Shown here in pieces: positions 1 to 8,576 of a DNA stretch of 64,000 bases; within the stretch, counting starts at the first letter, position 1, and every line of letters begins with the position of its first letter. Origin of the DNA: Enterocloster lavalensis (GTDB lineage: Bacteria; Bacillota; Clostridia; Lachnospirales; Lachnospiraceae); contig NZ_CABJCG010000005.1 in the NCBI RefSeq assembly GCF_902364025.1, forward strand, positions 208,932 through 272,931. The letters run 5' to 3'. The notes beneath the pieces are model-generated. The model made no database searches, was not told the DNA's origin, and worked only from the letters and a program-made list of their open reading frames with translations. Position numbers and translations under genes: made by a program.

Positions 1-2
1 TT

Positions 3-47
3 TTGCCGCTGCTGATTATTCTACTGATTTTGGGGTACATAATATGA
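3..47 (+). CDS. 3' end of an upstream membrane-protein gene (partial)
   Basis: The window opens inside a reading frame encoding LPLLIILLILGYII before TGA at 45-47. The stop overlaps the ATG of the next gene (ATGA), which suggests translational coupling. The residues look like a C-terminal transmembrane segment. TPM-domain genes often sit next to small membrane-protein genes, but too little is visible to name this one. Confidence 0.5.
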   Translation: MPLLIILLILGYII

Positions 48-988
48 CAGGGATAAACGGGACGAAAAATGGCAGAATAAAAAGGCGCCTTATTTCCTGC
101 GCGGCTCTGATGATGTGCGTTGTGCTGGCGCTTCTGGCTGCGCCGGTCATGCCGATGGCTGCCGGTCCGGCCGTAGTTTACGGTGCGGGAAACAAGATTG
201 TAGAAGAGGTTCCGGAGGAGCGTATATTCGACAGCGCGGGGCTGTTCGACGCAAGGGAACGGGCTCATCTGGAAGAGATGGCGGCCAGCTACCGGGATGA
301 GATGGGAGTTGATCTGGTGGTGGTGACGGCCTTCAACGACGGCAGGCATACCGCGATGGAATATGCCGACGATTTTTACGATTACGGCGGTTTCGGGGAG
401 GGATCGGATGCGGACGGCGTTCTGTTTCTGATCTATCTGGACCGGCCGGGCTCCGTCACCGGGGATTATTGGATCTCCACCACCGGAGTCATGATCCGGA
501 TTCTCACGGACAAACGCATCGACACCATGAAGGCCAATGTGGTGAGCTTTCTCAAGGATCAGGACTATGTGGGAGCGGCACAGCAGTTTATGCGCGACGC
601 GTCCTATTATGTGGACAAGGGCATTGTGTCAGGGCAGTACAATTACGACTCGGAAACCGGCAGGATCAGCCGATACCACAGTATCCGCTGGTACGAGGCG
701 CTCTTTGCCGTAGCGGTGGCCGCCGGTGTGGCGCTCTCGGCCTGTCTGGGCGTGATGCGCCAGTATTCCATGAAGCCCAGCCGCCGCCAGAAGGAGAATG
801 GTCTGATGGCCTACCGGGCGGGCGCAAATTTCTGTATGAACAATATACAGGACATTCTGGTCAAGCAGTTTACCACCCACACCCGGATTTCCACCTCATC
901 CGGTGGCAGAGCGGGCGGAGGCGGCCGCAGCACCACCCATACCTCCAGCAGCGGCAGGAGCCACGGAGGCGGAGGCGGCAGGTTTTAA
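44..988 (+). CDS. TPM-domain protein with signal/anchor segment and Gly-rich tail
   Basis: 314 residues. An N-terminal positively charged stretch and a hydrophobic segment (residues about 14-45) look like a signal peptide or anchor. A TPM_phosphatase-type domain follows (about 60-190), beginning IFDSAGLFDARER and containing the conserved YADDFYDYGGFG region. A second hydrophobic segment (about 222-238) and a C-terminal tail of Gly, Ser and His ending GGGGGRF complete it. TPM proteins are membrane-tethered extracytoplasmic proteins of poorly defined function, some linked to photosystem repair or acid phosphatase activity. The start overlaps the preceding gene's stop, so the two are probably one operon. 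Domain assignment is by sequence pattern; the function is not known. Confidence 0.8.
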   Translation: MTGINGTKNGRIKRRLISCAALMMCVVLALLAAPVMPMAAGPAVVYGAGNKIVEEVPEERIFDSAGLFDARERAHLEEMAASYRDEMGVDLVVVTAFNDGRHTAMEYADDFYDYGGFGEGSDADGVLFLIYLDRPGSVTGDYWISTTGVMIRILTDKRIDTMKANVVSFLKDQDYVGAAQQFMRDASYYVDKGIVSGQYNYDSETGRISRYHSIRWYEALFAVAVAAGVALSACLGVMRQYSMKPSRRQKENGLMAYRAGANFCMNNIQDILVKQFTTHTRISTSSGGRAGGGGRSTTHTSSSGRSHGGGGGRF

Positions 989-1039
989 GGCACCCGCCCG
1001 TCCCGCTAAACGTTTAAAAAATGGTAAATGCGCGCCCCA

Positions 1040-1068
1040 TGCACATTTTCCGGGATTTATGATATACT
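1040..1068 (+). promoter_or_regulatory. Candidate sigma-A promoter upstream of the GIY-YIG gene
   Basis: TGCACA (1040-1045) and TATACT (1063-1068) are separated by 17 bases. The implied leader to the chosen start at 1236 is about 160 nt. I recognise no riboswitch in it. Confidence 0.4.
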
Positions 1069-1235
1069 ATATTAGAGACTGCAGTCGGCATCATCAAATG
1101 GTAATGCGGTGCGCATCCAGCTGGTGCTTTAAATAGATTACGGGGCGCTTTATCTCCGGGCGGCGATGACAGGTTATGGATGTCGTTGCCGTTTACATAG
1201 CACGCCACCGCAGCACGGGATTAGATTTACAGATT

Positions 1236-1520
1236 ATGGAAGAAAAAAGCAACTACACCTATATATTGACATGTGCGGACGGAACGCTCTACTGCGGTTG
1301 GACAAACCATCTGGAGCAGAGGGTGAAAGCCCATAATGAAGGCCGGGGCGCCAAGTATACCAAGGCGCGCCGGCCCGTTGTGTTATCCTACTGGGAAGCC
1401 TTTGACACCAAGGAGGAAGCGATGCGCAGGGAGTATGCGATCAAGCGGCTGAGACGGGGGGAGAAGCTGCGGTTGATTGAGGCCCGAGACCTGAGCGCCG
1501 GACGGACCGGGAAAATATAA
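1236..1520 (+). CDS. GIY-YIG nuclease superfamily protein (UPF0213/YhbQ-like)
   Basis: 94 residues from the ATG at 1236. A longer in-frame start at 1176 exists but adds residues before the conserved domain. The sequence YTYILTCADGTLYCGWTN matches the single-domain UPF0213 group of GIY-YIG proteins, with YTY and YCG in place of the GIY and YIG signatures. The downstream R-x-x-x-H-N and the KYT...RRP.VL block also fit. Length matches the family (about 80-100 residues). Family members are presumed DNA-acting nucleases, but the role of this subgroup is poorly known. A strong terminator follows directly. Confidence 0.8.
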   Translation: MEEKSNYTYILTCADGTLYCGWTNHLEQRVKAHNEGRGAKYTKARRPVVLSYWEAFDTKEEAMRREYAIKRLRRGEKLRLIEARDLSAGRTGKI

Positions 1521-1538
1521 AAATAGTCATGATACAGA

Positions 1539-1590
1539 GGGTGTGCAAAATCATCTATTTTGATGATTTTGCGACACCCCCTTTATTTAA
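1539..1590 (+). terminator. Rho-independent terminator after the GIY-YIG gene
   Basis: Arms 1539-1555 and 1562-1579 pair over 17 bases with one bulged base and a 6-base loop, followed by CTTTATTTAA. Confidence 0.8.
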
Positions 1591-1668
1591 TATTTAAGTA
1601 TGATGTGCTTTTTTGTACTATAAAGGAAATTGTTTTGTTCACTGACGGCAATATCGCGTTAGAAGTCC

Positions 1669-1920
1669 CTATAACGCCAGAACAAGACACCGTATGCCAT
1701 GTTTGGACTTTACTCGATATCCTACAGAAATAATAACATCCAAATTATAGTGAGCAACCTGCCGTACTACGATTCTTTCCCCTTCTTTTTGAACTATCGC
1801 AAAATTTGCGACAGTTGAGGCCTGATCCTGCAGTTCCTTTTTCAAAGCATTATTAATATGTTTTCCAATTGTTTTTACATCACGCTCAAACAATTCGGCC
1901 ATTTGATTTCGGTTTAAACA
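1669..1920 (-). pseudogene. Remnant of a RhuM-family gene
   Basis: The reading frame encodes MAELFERDVKTIGKHI, then NYNLDVIISVGYRV-type residues (NLDVIISVGYRVKS), which are the hallmarks of RhuM/virulence-RhuM proteins found in genomic islands. Upstream in frame, CLNRNQ precedes the Met, matching the family's internal W-L-x-R-N-Q segment, so the N-terminus has been replaced. The frame stops 77 codons after the Met, far short of the roughly 330 residues of intact members. Base composition is more AT-rich than the flanking genes. I read it as a truncated relic of a mobile island. Confidence 0.7.
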
Positions 1921-1966
1921 TGGGAATAAAAGAATTGCTGCTGCTATTTTCTTATATTTTATGGAT

Positions 1967-2170
1967 AGGAATCAGGCGCTATTTCGGGATGGGAAAAGGT
2001 GATTGCTGACCATACATTGGTGGCCCTGACAATTATGATTGCAGAATCAAGGCCAGAAGCTTCGTGAACTGGATTTATATGATTATTTTACAGAGGCGTG
2101 TGAGGAACTTTATATCCAGGTTTTTGAGGAATGGGCGGATCGAAACGGATTGGATTTCAAAAAGCAGTAA
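1967..2170 (+). pseudogene. Frameshifted remnant of an unidentified gene
   Basis: Two protein-like stretches lie in different frames. 1967-2065 encodes a segment containing GWEKVIADHTLVALTIMIAE and stops at TGA. 2038-2170 encodes LRELDLYDYFTEACEELYIQ then VFEEWADRNGLDFKKQ and stops at TAA. A single frameshift around 2040-2065 would join them, which suggests the 3' end of a broken gene. I do not recognise the family. The neighbouring RhuM relic on the other strand supports a decayed island. Confidence 0.4.
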
Positions 2171-2320
2171 AGTGAAGTGGCGTCTGCCGGTGCAGCAGAC
2201 CCTCGGCTGCTTTAAAAGTTAAGGCAGCCTGCCCATCATTTTTCCACCAAACGCTAGGAAATCCCCTCCGTTTGTGCTATACTGGGAGATACTTACAAAG
2301 AGAAGGGGAGGCAGGCAATT

Positions 2321-2914
2321 ATGGACAAAGTGATTACAGTAAGCCGTGAATTCGGCAGTGGCGGCCGGGAATTGGGGGTACGCCTGGCGGAACATTTTGG
2401 GATTCCCTTTTACGATAAGGAGCTGATCTCCATGGCGGCGGATCACGCCGATATGGCGGAGACGGCATTCCAGCACTACGATGAGAAGCTTCCGGACATG
2501 CATGACCCGTTGGACCGGCATTATTACAACCCATTCTCCGCGGTGTACAAGGTGCCTATGTCGGATCAGATTTTTGTGGCGCAGTCCAGTTTTATCCGAC
2601 GCCTTGCGGAACAGGGCCCCTGCGTGATTGTGGGACGCTGCGCGGACCGTGTGCTGACGGACAGCGTTAATCTGTTCATTTACGCGAAAATGAAGGACCG
2701 AGTGAAGCGTATGGTATCCCTGGAGCCGGAGGCGGATCCCCAGGAGATGGAGAAGCGGATTCGTGAGGTGGACCGCAAGCGCAAGGATTATTACCAGTAT
2801 TATACCGGGGCTCAGTGGGGCAGGGCTCAGAATTATCACCTGTGCGTGGAGAGCGGACTGGTGGGCGTGGACGGTTGCCTGCGGGCGGCGTTGGCGTATC
2901 TGGGTGAGAATTGA
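2321..2914 (+). CDS. Cytidylate kinase-like family protein
   Basis: 197 residues. The N-terminus ITVSREFGSGGRELGVRLAE contains the P-loop-like GSGGRELG typical of the cytidylate kinase-like (AAA_26) family, which is common in Clostridia. FYDKELI and, later, PCVIVGRCADRVL and RVKRM also fit. These proteins resemble Cmk but lack its full nucleotide-monophosphate-binding architecture, and their substrate is not established. RBS AGAAGGGGAGG lies 8-18 bases before the ATG. The gene stands alone and ends at a strong terminator. Confidence 0.8.
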   Translation: MDKVITVSREFGSGGRELGVRLAEHFGIPFYDKELISMAADHADMAETAFQHYDEKLPDMHDPLDRHYYNPFSAVYKVPMSDQIFVAQSSFIRRLAEQGPCVIVGRCADRVLTDSVNLFIYAKMKDRVKRMVSLEPEADPQEMEKRIREVDRKRKDYYQYYTGAQWGRAQNYHLCVESGLVGVDGCLRAALAYLGEN

Positions 2915-2960
2915 TGTGAACGATAGCCGCGTTTACGCGTTGTCAAAGCGGATTTTTAAG

Positions 2961-3010
2961 AAAAGGGGGCGGATAACCTGCAACTTCAGGTTTTCCGCCC
3001 CCTTTTCCAT
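2961..3010. terminator. Bidirectional terminator between convergent genes
   Basis: A long hairpin with arms beginning AAAAGGGGGCGGA (2961) and ending TCCGCCCCCTTTT (to about 3006) gives A- and T-tracts on both strands. It can serve the kinase-like gene (+) and the M56 peptidase gene (-). Confidence 0.8.
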
Positions 3011-3026
3011 GGGAAATACTGATTCA

Positions 3027-5273
3027 TTAGGCGTCCGGGGAGAAAAAGCCGTACCCGGTTGCCAGATTATGCAGGCCGTAGCAGCCCAGCTGATCCCTGG
3101 CATCGATAAACTGGCGGCGGCCCGGCCACCAGGTCCAAAACTGAAGGGCGCCGTACAATTCTGTACCAGGAGCATATCCTGTGGCCTCAGGGGTGTAAAG
3201 GAGGAAGGCAGAACCGGGCCCCAGGGGCGCGCCGTCCGGGCCATCCAGCCCATAGGGGCCGCTGGAGATATAGCGGATGCCGTTTTCGCGCCACTCTTCG
3301 CCTAGTGGATGACCGGTGTCCAGCACCAACTCCTTCAACGTCAGGGACCAGGAGGCGTCGGTGAGACGGGCGAAATCCCCAAAGTTTCCGTGGAACCGGC
3401 AGATGTACTGCACGTCTGCGTCGGAGTCGGTATATTCTCCTGCAAAGGAACCGTCCGGGTTCAGGGTAAGGGTGGTCCGCCATGCCCCGGCTCCGCTGAG
3501 AAATTCCATTTCCAAAGGATGGTTTAAGGGCAGGAAATCGGTTTTCACGGGAACGGCGGGCGTCTGAGTGAGGGTCATAGCTGTCTGAAAATCCTGTAGA
3601 TTTTCAGACATGGTTTTCAAGGGATCTCTGGTGAAGGTCCCGTCTAAATCGTCCAGCCACCACAGTGTTTCGGCCAGCGTTCCAGCTTGATCGAAGGCGG
3701 CTTGAAGGTCCGCGTGGGTATTGAAGAGCTGGACGCTGTGGGCCAGCAGGCCGTTAAGTTCATCCACAAACGTAGAGATGGCTATAGGGTCGAATGTTCC
3801 GTGGAAGGGTGCGCTGAAATTGGTGTCAAAGGAGATACTTTTTTGCTGTACCGTGGTTTCCACACCGTCTTTCAGGAAAAAGAGTTCATAGTGATAGGAG
3901 AAATTCCCCTGATACATGGTGGGCCGGTAGCGCAGCAGATAATCTTCCCCATCCAGGGTACATAGGAAGAGGGCGTTCCATTCCGATGGTGCACGGCTGC
4001 CCCATGCCGACCAGATTTTTGTCCCGTTCTCCTGGAAATCCAGCGAAAGCTCATTTCCGGTTTCGGACAGACGCAGTGTCTCCGGGATACCGTTGTGGTT
4101 TACATCCGTTTCAGGAAGGCCTTTTTCAGAGGGGGTATCGCCCGTGTTGGGTGAGGCCGGTGTTGACGGGAGGAGAGACTGGGAGTGGCCGTTCTGCTCA
4201 TGTTGTCCGGATTGTTCAGGCTTCCCAGATTGCCCATCCAGCCCGGTTCTCCCACTAACCCCCGCCATTTTGGCATTCCGGTCAGTGGCCAGAGCCGTCC
4301 CGGCGGCCAGCACTGTGATCAGGGCCAGATTTATGACCCACAGCGCTGGCTTTTTATAATGCAGCACATGTTTGATCCGGCTTTGCAATCTGCTGTCCCC
4401 AAATGCCAGGGGGCCGATTGGGAGCCGTTTCCCGGTGGAGAGCCGCAGCAGGGTGGAAGAGTAATCGGCCCGGATATCCCGGCCAATGTTTCGCAGAACT
4501 GCCTCGTCACAGGATATTTCCATATCCCTTCCGGCCAGATAAAAGGCCAGCCAGACCAATGGATTAAACCAGTGTATAACCGCCGCCAGCCACGCCAGGG
4601 CCCGGAGACAGGGATCCAGCCTTCGAATGTGGGTCCGCTCATGAAACAGGATGTACTCCCGCTCTTCTTTGGGAAGGTCCGAGGGCAAAAAGATTCTGGG
4701 CCGGAACAGTCCCAGCACAAAGGGGGAGGAAATGTGATCGGCCAGCCAGACCTGTCTCTCCCCCGCAAGGGGAGTGGCCCCCAAAAGCCGCCGTTGCAGC
4801 TGTAATAGAGAGATTAAACTGTAGAGAAGCAACCCTGTTGCACCGCACAGCCAGACAGCCGTCGCGATTGCCAGCAGACCAACAGGGGAGGTGGCAGACT
4901 GTGCAGCCCGGCCTTCCTGGAAATCCGTGATTCCGCCTGTATCCGCTGACTCCTCCGCCACGACAAGAGTATCCGGATCGCTGGAAATGTTGGCCGCGCC
5001 GGAGGAATCAGGTGCGCCCAGGTGGTCGGCCACACGCAGGGGGTCCGTCACCTCCAACCTCCGCTCCAGCAAAACCGGCATTCCGCTGGGAATAATACCC
5101 ACCGGGCTTACGAAGGTTATGGGGCAGAGCAGCCGGAACAGTACCGCCGCCCACAGGGCGTAGGAGAACACCCTGGGCGCTTTTCGCAGGAATAAGCGGA
5201 GAAACAGCACAAGTAAAATGACGAGACTTGCCGTCCCGCTCATTGAGAGTACCATCAGGAACAGACCGCGCAT
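3027..5273 (-). CDS. BlaR1-like M56 membrane metallopeptidase with a non-PBP extracellular region
   Basis: 748 residues. Several N-terminal transmembrane segments (about 1-60 and 125-145) flank a cytoplasmic zinc-protease domain with the HERTH motif at residues 211-215 and the downstream EISCDEAVL segment typical of M56/BlaR1. A last membrane segment near residues 312-328 leads to about 400 extracellular residues. That region contains DVNHNGIPETL, an EF-hand-like or VCBS-type segment, and no S-x-x-K/K-T-G penicillin-binding sensor motifs that I can see. In the family, ligand sensing activates the protease, which inactivates the BlaI-type repressor encoded just upstream (4-base gap). The signal sensed here is unknown, but it is unlikely to be a beta-lactam bound as in classical BlaR1. 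Confidence 0.85.
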   Translation of the reverse strand: MRGLFLMVLSMSGTASLVILLVLFLRLFLRKAPRVFSYALWAAVLFRLLCPITFVSPVGIIPSGMPVLLERRLEVTDPLRVADHLGAPDSSGAANISSDPDTLVVAEESADTGGITDFQEGRAAQSATSPVGLLAIATAVWLCGATGLLLYSLISLLQLQRRLLGATPLAGERQVWLADHISSPFVLGLFRPRIFLPSDLPKEEREYILFHERTHIRRLDPCLRALAWLAAVIHWFNPLVWLAFYLAGRDMEISCDEAVLRNIGRDIRADYSSTLLRLSTGKRLPIGPLAFGDSRLQSRIKHVLHYKKPALWVINLALITVLAAGTALATDRNAKMAGVSGRTGLDGQSGKPEQSGQHEQNGHSQSLLPSTPASPNTGDTPSEKGLPETDVNHNGIPETLRLSETGNELSLDFQENGTKIWSAWGSRAPSEWNALFLCTLDGEDYLLRYRPTMYQGNFSYHYELFFLKDGVETTVQQKSISFDTNFSAPFHGTFDPIAISTFVDELNGLLAHSVQLFNTHADLQAAFDQAGTLAETLWWLDDLDGTFTRDPLKTMSENLQDFQTAMTLTQTPAVPVKTDFLPLNHPLEMEFLSGAGAWRTTLTLNPDGSFAGEYTDSDADVQYICRFHGNFGDFARLTDASWSLTLKELVLDTGHPLGEEWRENGIRYISSGPYGLDGPDGAPLGPGSAFLLYTPEATGYAPGTELYGALQFWTWWPGRRQFIDARDQLGCYGLHNLATGYGFFSPDA

Positions 5274-5277
5274 GTCC

Positions 5278-5637
5278 TCACCTCCTGCTCTTGTCGATGA
5301 GCTGCTGGAGCTGGTCGATCTCCTCGTTGCTCAGCTTTTTTCGAAACGTAAAGGCGGTGAGGAATTTTGGCAGGGATCCGTCAAATGCCTCCTCCACGAA
5401 TTCCTCGCTTTGAAGGGCGGAGAATTCCTCCCGGCTCAGCAGAGAGGTCACCACTCCACCGTCGTTTTGTACAATACCCCGCTGGCACAGCCGCCGCAAG
5501 ACGGTATAGGTGGTGGATTTTTTCCAGGACAGCGTTTCGCGGCACAGCTCTGCCAGCCTGCCGGAGGTCAGCGGTTCGTTGTCCCAGATCAGCGCGGCGA
5601 ACTTTGCCTCTATTTCGCCCAGTCTGTACTGTGTCAT
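5278..5637 (-). CDS. BlaI/MecI-type transcriptional repressor
   Basis: 119 residues, the usual family length. A winged-helix N-terminal domain contains LGEIEAKFAALIW, then TSGRLAEL and WKKSTTYTVLRRLCQRG. The last pair is the recognition helix and following turn (K-S-T-T-Y-T-V-L-R-R-L). The C-terminal helices form the dimerisation region. RBS AAAAAGGAG precedes the ATG. It is the first gene of a two-gene operon with the M56 protease, and a double TACA-N3-TGTA operator lies just upstream, so autorepression relieved by protease-triggered cleavage is the likely circuit. Confidence 0.9.
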   Translation of the reverse strand: MTQYRLGEIEAKFAALIWDNEPLTSGRLAELCRETLSWKKSTTYTVLRRLCQRGIVQNDGGVVTSLLSREEFSALQSEEFVEEAFDGSLPKFLTAFTFRKKLSNEEIDQLQQLIDKSRR

Positions 5638-5659
5638 ATTTTGCAGCTCCTTTTTAAAT

Positions 5660-5710
5660 GTTGGTTTACAAGTTGTAGCCTACTGCTAGTCTACATCATG
5701 TAAACCAATC
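5660..5710 (-). promoter_or_regulatory. Double BlaI-type operator
   Basis: Two 11-bp palindromes, TACAAGTTGTA (5667-5677) and TACATCATGTA (5692-5702), each of the form TACA-N3-TGTA, lie within a larger inverted repeat with arms 5660-5678 and 5691-5710. They sit between the repressor start (5637) and the end of the preceding gene (5713). TACA-TGTA dyads are the known recognition elements of BlaI/MecI/CopY repressors. Confidence 0.75.
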
Positions 5711-5712
5711 TG

Positions 5713-6357
5713 TCAAGAAGCCGTATCGCTGTCGCACGGCAATGTTTTCATAAGGGCATAAAAATACTCATGCTTACCAGTACGAAAATATTCATACCAG
5801 GCCTCAAGCGTGTCTGATTGAAATACATCTAAATACTCGATTATTTGCCTCGCCCACAGTAAAGCCCCGGCGCAGCCGGCTGTAATCAGATTGTGGTCCG
5901 CCACCGACGGCTGATCGACGTAAAAGCGTTGCCCTTTATAACCGGGGGAAAACATGTCAAGAAATCCCGGTCCATTGCTGGTATGCGGACGCTGATCCAG
6001 AAGCCCACAGCCCGCCAGCGCTGTGGTGGCCCCGCAGATTGCGCATACCGCGGCGCCTGCAGATAGAAACTCACCTGCTTTTTCAATAACAGCGCCGTGC
6101 CTTGGGTCGCTCCAGGTATTTGCGCCCGGCAAAATGAGCATACTCGTCTCATCCGCAACCATCTCATCAATTAAGCAGTCAGGCACAATCGTCAGTCCGC
6201 CCATGGTAGTGACGGTTTCCCGGGAAGCGCTGACCGTTTTGAGTGACACACGCTGCGCACCCTTCTTGAAAAAACGCCCGGAGTTCAGCTCTGCGGTGAC
6301 ATACCCCAATTCCCAGTCGGCCAATGTATCGAGAACGTAAACATAGATTGTAAACAT
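5713..6357 (-). CDS. DJ-1/PfpI family protein (type 1 glutamine amidotransferase-like)
   Basis: 214 residues from the ATG at 6357, chosen because GGAGGA lies just upstream; the longer frame to 6447 adds unlikely residues. The protein begins MFTIYVYVLDTLADWELGYV, as in DJ-1/PfpI members. The nucleophile elbow is AVCAICGATTALA with Cys, followed by the expected helix. Members act as chaperones, deglycases, proteases or isocyanide hydratase-like enzymes, and the activity here cannot be fixed. It is transcribed divergently from a WYL-domain regulator 126 bases away, a pairing common in Firmicutes. That regulator is its likely controller. Confidence 0.85.
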   Translation of the reverse strand: MFTIYVYVLDTLADWELGYVTAELNSGRFFKKGAQRVSLKTVSASRETVTTMGGLTIVPDCLIDEMVADETSMLILPGANTWSDPRHGAVIEKAGEFLSAGAAVCAICGATTALAGCGLLDQRPHTSNGPGFLDMFSPGYKGQRFYVDQPSVADHNLITAGCAGALLWARQIIEYLDVFQSDTLEAWYEYFRTGKHEYFYALMKTLPCDSDTAS

Positions 6358-6483
6358 AAAATTCCTCCATTTTAATTTTCTTGTATAGCGCTGTCTCTGA
6401 CAGAATTTTACCATGTGATTGTTGACAACAGTATGGCCATAATCCATACTAATAAAAAAGAAATGTTAAAGGGCGGTTGTCAG

Positions 6484-7416
6484 ATGAAAACAGACAGGCT
6501 TGTGAGCATTATCATGATGCTTCTGGACAAAGAGCGCGTAAGCGCGCAGGAATTAGCAGACAGATTTGAGGTTTCACCCCGGACCATTTACCGCGACATA
6601 GAGACCATCAACATGGCGGGGATTCCGGTCCGCTCAACGCCGGGGGTGGGCGGGGGTTTTGAAATCATGCAGGAGTACAAGCTCGATAAAAATGTTTTTT
6701 CCGCTGCCGACCTCTCCGCCATCCTGATGGGGCTGTCCAGCCTTTCCGGAATGGTGCGGGGAAATGAACTGGTAAACGCCCTTGCAAAGGTCAGGCGTTT
6801 CATCCCCGCTGACAGAGCCAAAGAAATTGAACTGAGAGCAAACCAGATATATATCGATTTAAGTCCCTGGATGGGCAACCGGAATATTCAGCCCTATCTG
6901 GAACTGGTCAAAACGGCTTTGCAGGAAAGCAGGATGCTTTCATTTGAATACGCGGACCGCTTCGGAAATAAGACGGTGCGGACGGTGGAGCCGTACCAGA
7001 TTGTATTGAAGGGCAGCCATTGGTATTTTCAGGGATATTGCCGCAAACGAGAAGATTTTCGCCTGTTCCGACTATCCCGCATTTCAAGCCTGCAAATGAG
7101 CCGGGAAACGTTTTCGCCGCGGGATTATCAAAAACCGGTTTTGGATTTTGGGGATATTTTGAAAACCATGCAGACAACCATCAAGCTTCGCGTTCAAAAA
7201 TCTGCGATGGACCGTCTGCTCGATTTTTGCACCTGCGAACATGCTGTGCCGGACGGCGAGGAATATTATATTGTAAACTTCCCGTTCATTGAAAATGAAT
7301 ATTACTACGATATTCTGATCAGCTTCGGGAATCAATGCGAGTGTCTGGAGCCGCCGCATGTCCGTGCAGAAATGAAACGCCGGATACAAAATATGGCCGC
7401 CCTATATGATGGTTAA
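6484..7416 (+). CDS. YafY-type regulator with HTH and WYL domains
   Basis: 310 residues from the ATG at 6484 (AAAGGGCGG upstream); the frame extends to 6415 but those residues precede the HTH. The N-terminus MKTDRLVSIIMMLLDKERVS leads into a DeoR/HTH_11-type helix-turn-helix (AQELADRFEVSPRTIYRDIE). The WYL region (about 135-215) contains SFEYADRFGN and HWYFQGYCRKREDFRLFRLS, which bears the ligand-binding WYL-type signature (here WYF). WYL domains sense small ligands or nucleic-acid signals. It is divergent from the DJ-1/PfpI gene and probably regulates it. Confidence 0.88.
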   Translation: MKTDRLVSIIMMLLDKERVSAQELADRFEVSPRTIYRDIETINMAGIPVRSTPGVGGGFEIMQEYKLDKNVFSAADLSAILMGLSSLSGMVRGNELVNALAKVRRFIPADRAKEIELRANQIYIDLSPWMGNRNIQPYLELVKTALQESRMLSFEYADRFGNKTVRTVEPYQIVLKGSHWYFQGYCRKREDFRLFRLSRISSLQMSRETFSPRDYQKPVLDFGDILKTMQTTIKLRVQKSAMDRLLDFCTCEHAVPDGEEYYIVNFPFIENEYYYDILISFGNQCECLEPPHVRAEMKRRIQNMAALYDG

Positions 7417-7517
7417 AAATCATTTTGAATGGTGGTAAATCTTAGCAGCATATTTTAAGAGGCCGGGCTCATACTAAGAAGGTACAAAGGAAGTACAAAT
7501 CAGAAACAGGTGAGTCC

Positions 7518-8576
7518 ATGGAAAAGCCCGGTAAGAAACTGAAGAAATTAATTGTCATAACAGGAACCACGGGAGTGGTGTGCGCAGGATTCCGGTATCT
7601 GCTGCCCCTCGTGGCTCCTTTTTTCATAGGATATTTGGTTGCGCTTATGCTGCGCCCCTCGGCGCGCTTTTTGTCCTACCGCCTGCGGCTGCGTATTAAG
7701 GGAAAGACCCGCCATCTGCCCATCGGAGTGGTGGGAGGCGCGGAATTTCTGCTGCTGATCACACTGCTGGGGGCGGGGCTGTACTGGGGGCTTGTGAAGC
7801 TATGCCAGGAAGGCAAGATGCTGGCGCTCCAGCTGCCCATCTGGGTGGAACAGTTCGACCGCTGGCTGACGGGGAGCTGCCGGGAAATGGAGCAGACCTT
7901 CGGCCTGCGGGAGGGCCGGGTGGCCGATGTGGTCAGCGAGATGCTGACCAATCTGATCCAGGCGGGCAAGCAGTCGGCCATGCCGGTGCTGATGGCCAAC
8001 TCCGTCACGGTAATCCGCTGGGGAGTGGGAATTATCGTGGTGTTTGTCGTGCTGTTCCTGGCCGTGGTGCTCTCGCTCCAGGAAATGGACGATCTTCGGG
8101 TGCGGCGGGACCTGTCCGTGTTCCGGCGGGAATTTTCAATGATCGGGAAACGCATCGTGCACACGGGCAAGGCCTGGTTTAAAACCCAGGGTATCATCCT
8201 CAGCCTGATTACCATGCTGTGCATTCTGGGGATGGCGGCCATCGGCAACCCTTACTATATTATGGCGGGAATCGGGATCGGGGTGCTGGACGCCCTGCCT
8301 ATTTTCGGAACGGGAACGGTGCTGATCCCGTGGAGCCTCATTTGCCTGTTCATGGGGCGGTGGGGGAGGGCGCTGGCGCTGTTTGCATTGTACCTGATCT
8401 GTTATCTGATCCGGGAATATCTGGAAACAAAGCTGATGTCCAACCAGGTGGGACTGTCTCCGCTGGAAACGCTGGCGGCGGTGTACGTTGGCTTGCAGCT
8501 GTTTGGATTCCTGGGATTTATATTGGGGCCTCTGGGGCTGCTGCTGATCGAGGATCTGGTGGAAGCGTGGACGTAA
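7518..8576 (+). CDS. AI-2E family integral membrane protein (YtvI-like)
   Basis: 352 residues with about seven hydrophobic segments: a pair at the N-terminus (residues 14-50), one around 75-95, then 170-190, and a C-terminal group from about 230. The layout and the C-terminal PLETLAAVYVGLQLFGFLGF and GPLGLLLIEDL match the AI-2E exporter/PerM family. The subgroup with RYLLPLVAPFFIGYLVALML resembles the sporulation protein YtvI of Bacillus. Substrate is unknown; transport is assumed from the family. The 3' end is overlapped by an oppositely oriented frame. Confidence 0.85.
   Translation: MEKPGKKLKKLIVITGTTGVVCAGFRYLLPLVAPFFIGYLVALMLRPSARFLSYRLRLRIKGKTRHLPIGVVGGAEFLLLITLLGAGLYWGLVKLCQEGKMLALQLPIWVEQFDRWLTGSCREMEQTFGLREGRVADVVSEMLTNLIQAGKQSAMPVLMANSVTVIRWGVGIIVVFVVLFLAVVLSLQEMDDLRVRRDLSVFRREFSMIGKRIVHTGKAWFKTQGIILSLITMLCILGMAAIGNPYYIMAGIGIGVLDALPIFGTGTVLIPWSLICLFMGRWGRALALFALYLICYLIREYLETKLMSNQVGLSPLETLAAVYVGLQLFGFLGFILGPLGLLLIEDLVEAWT

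Noticed and set aside
1075..1235. Riboswitch in the leader of the GIY-YIG gene
   Set aside because: The leader is long, but I could not match it to any known riboswitch core.
3687..5163. Several plus-strand frames opposite the M56 peptidase
   Set aside because: Pro/Gly/Arg-rich shadows of the long minus-strand gene.
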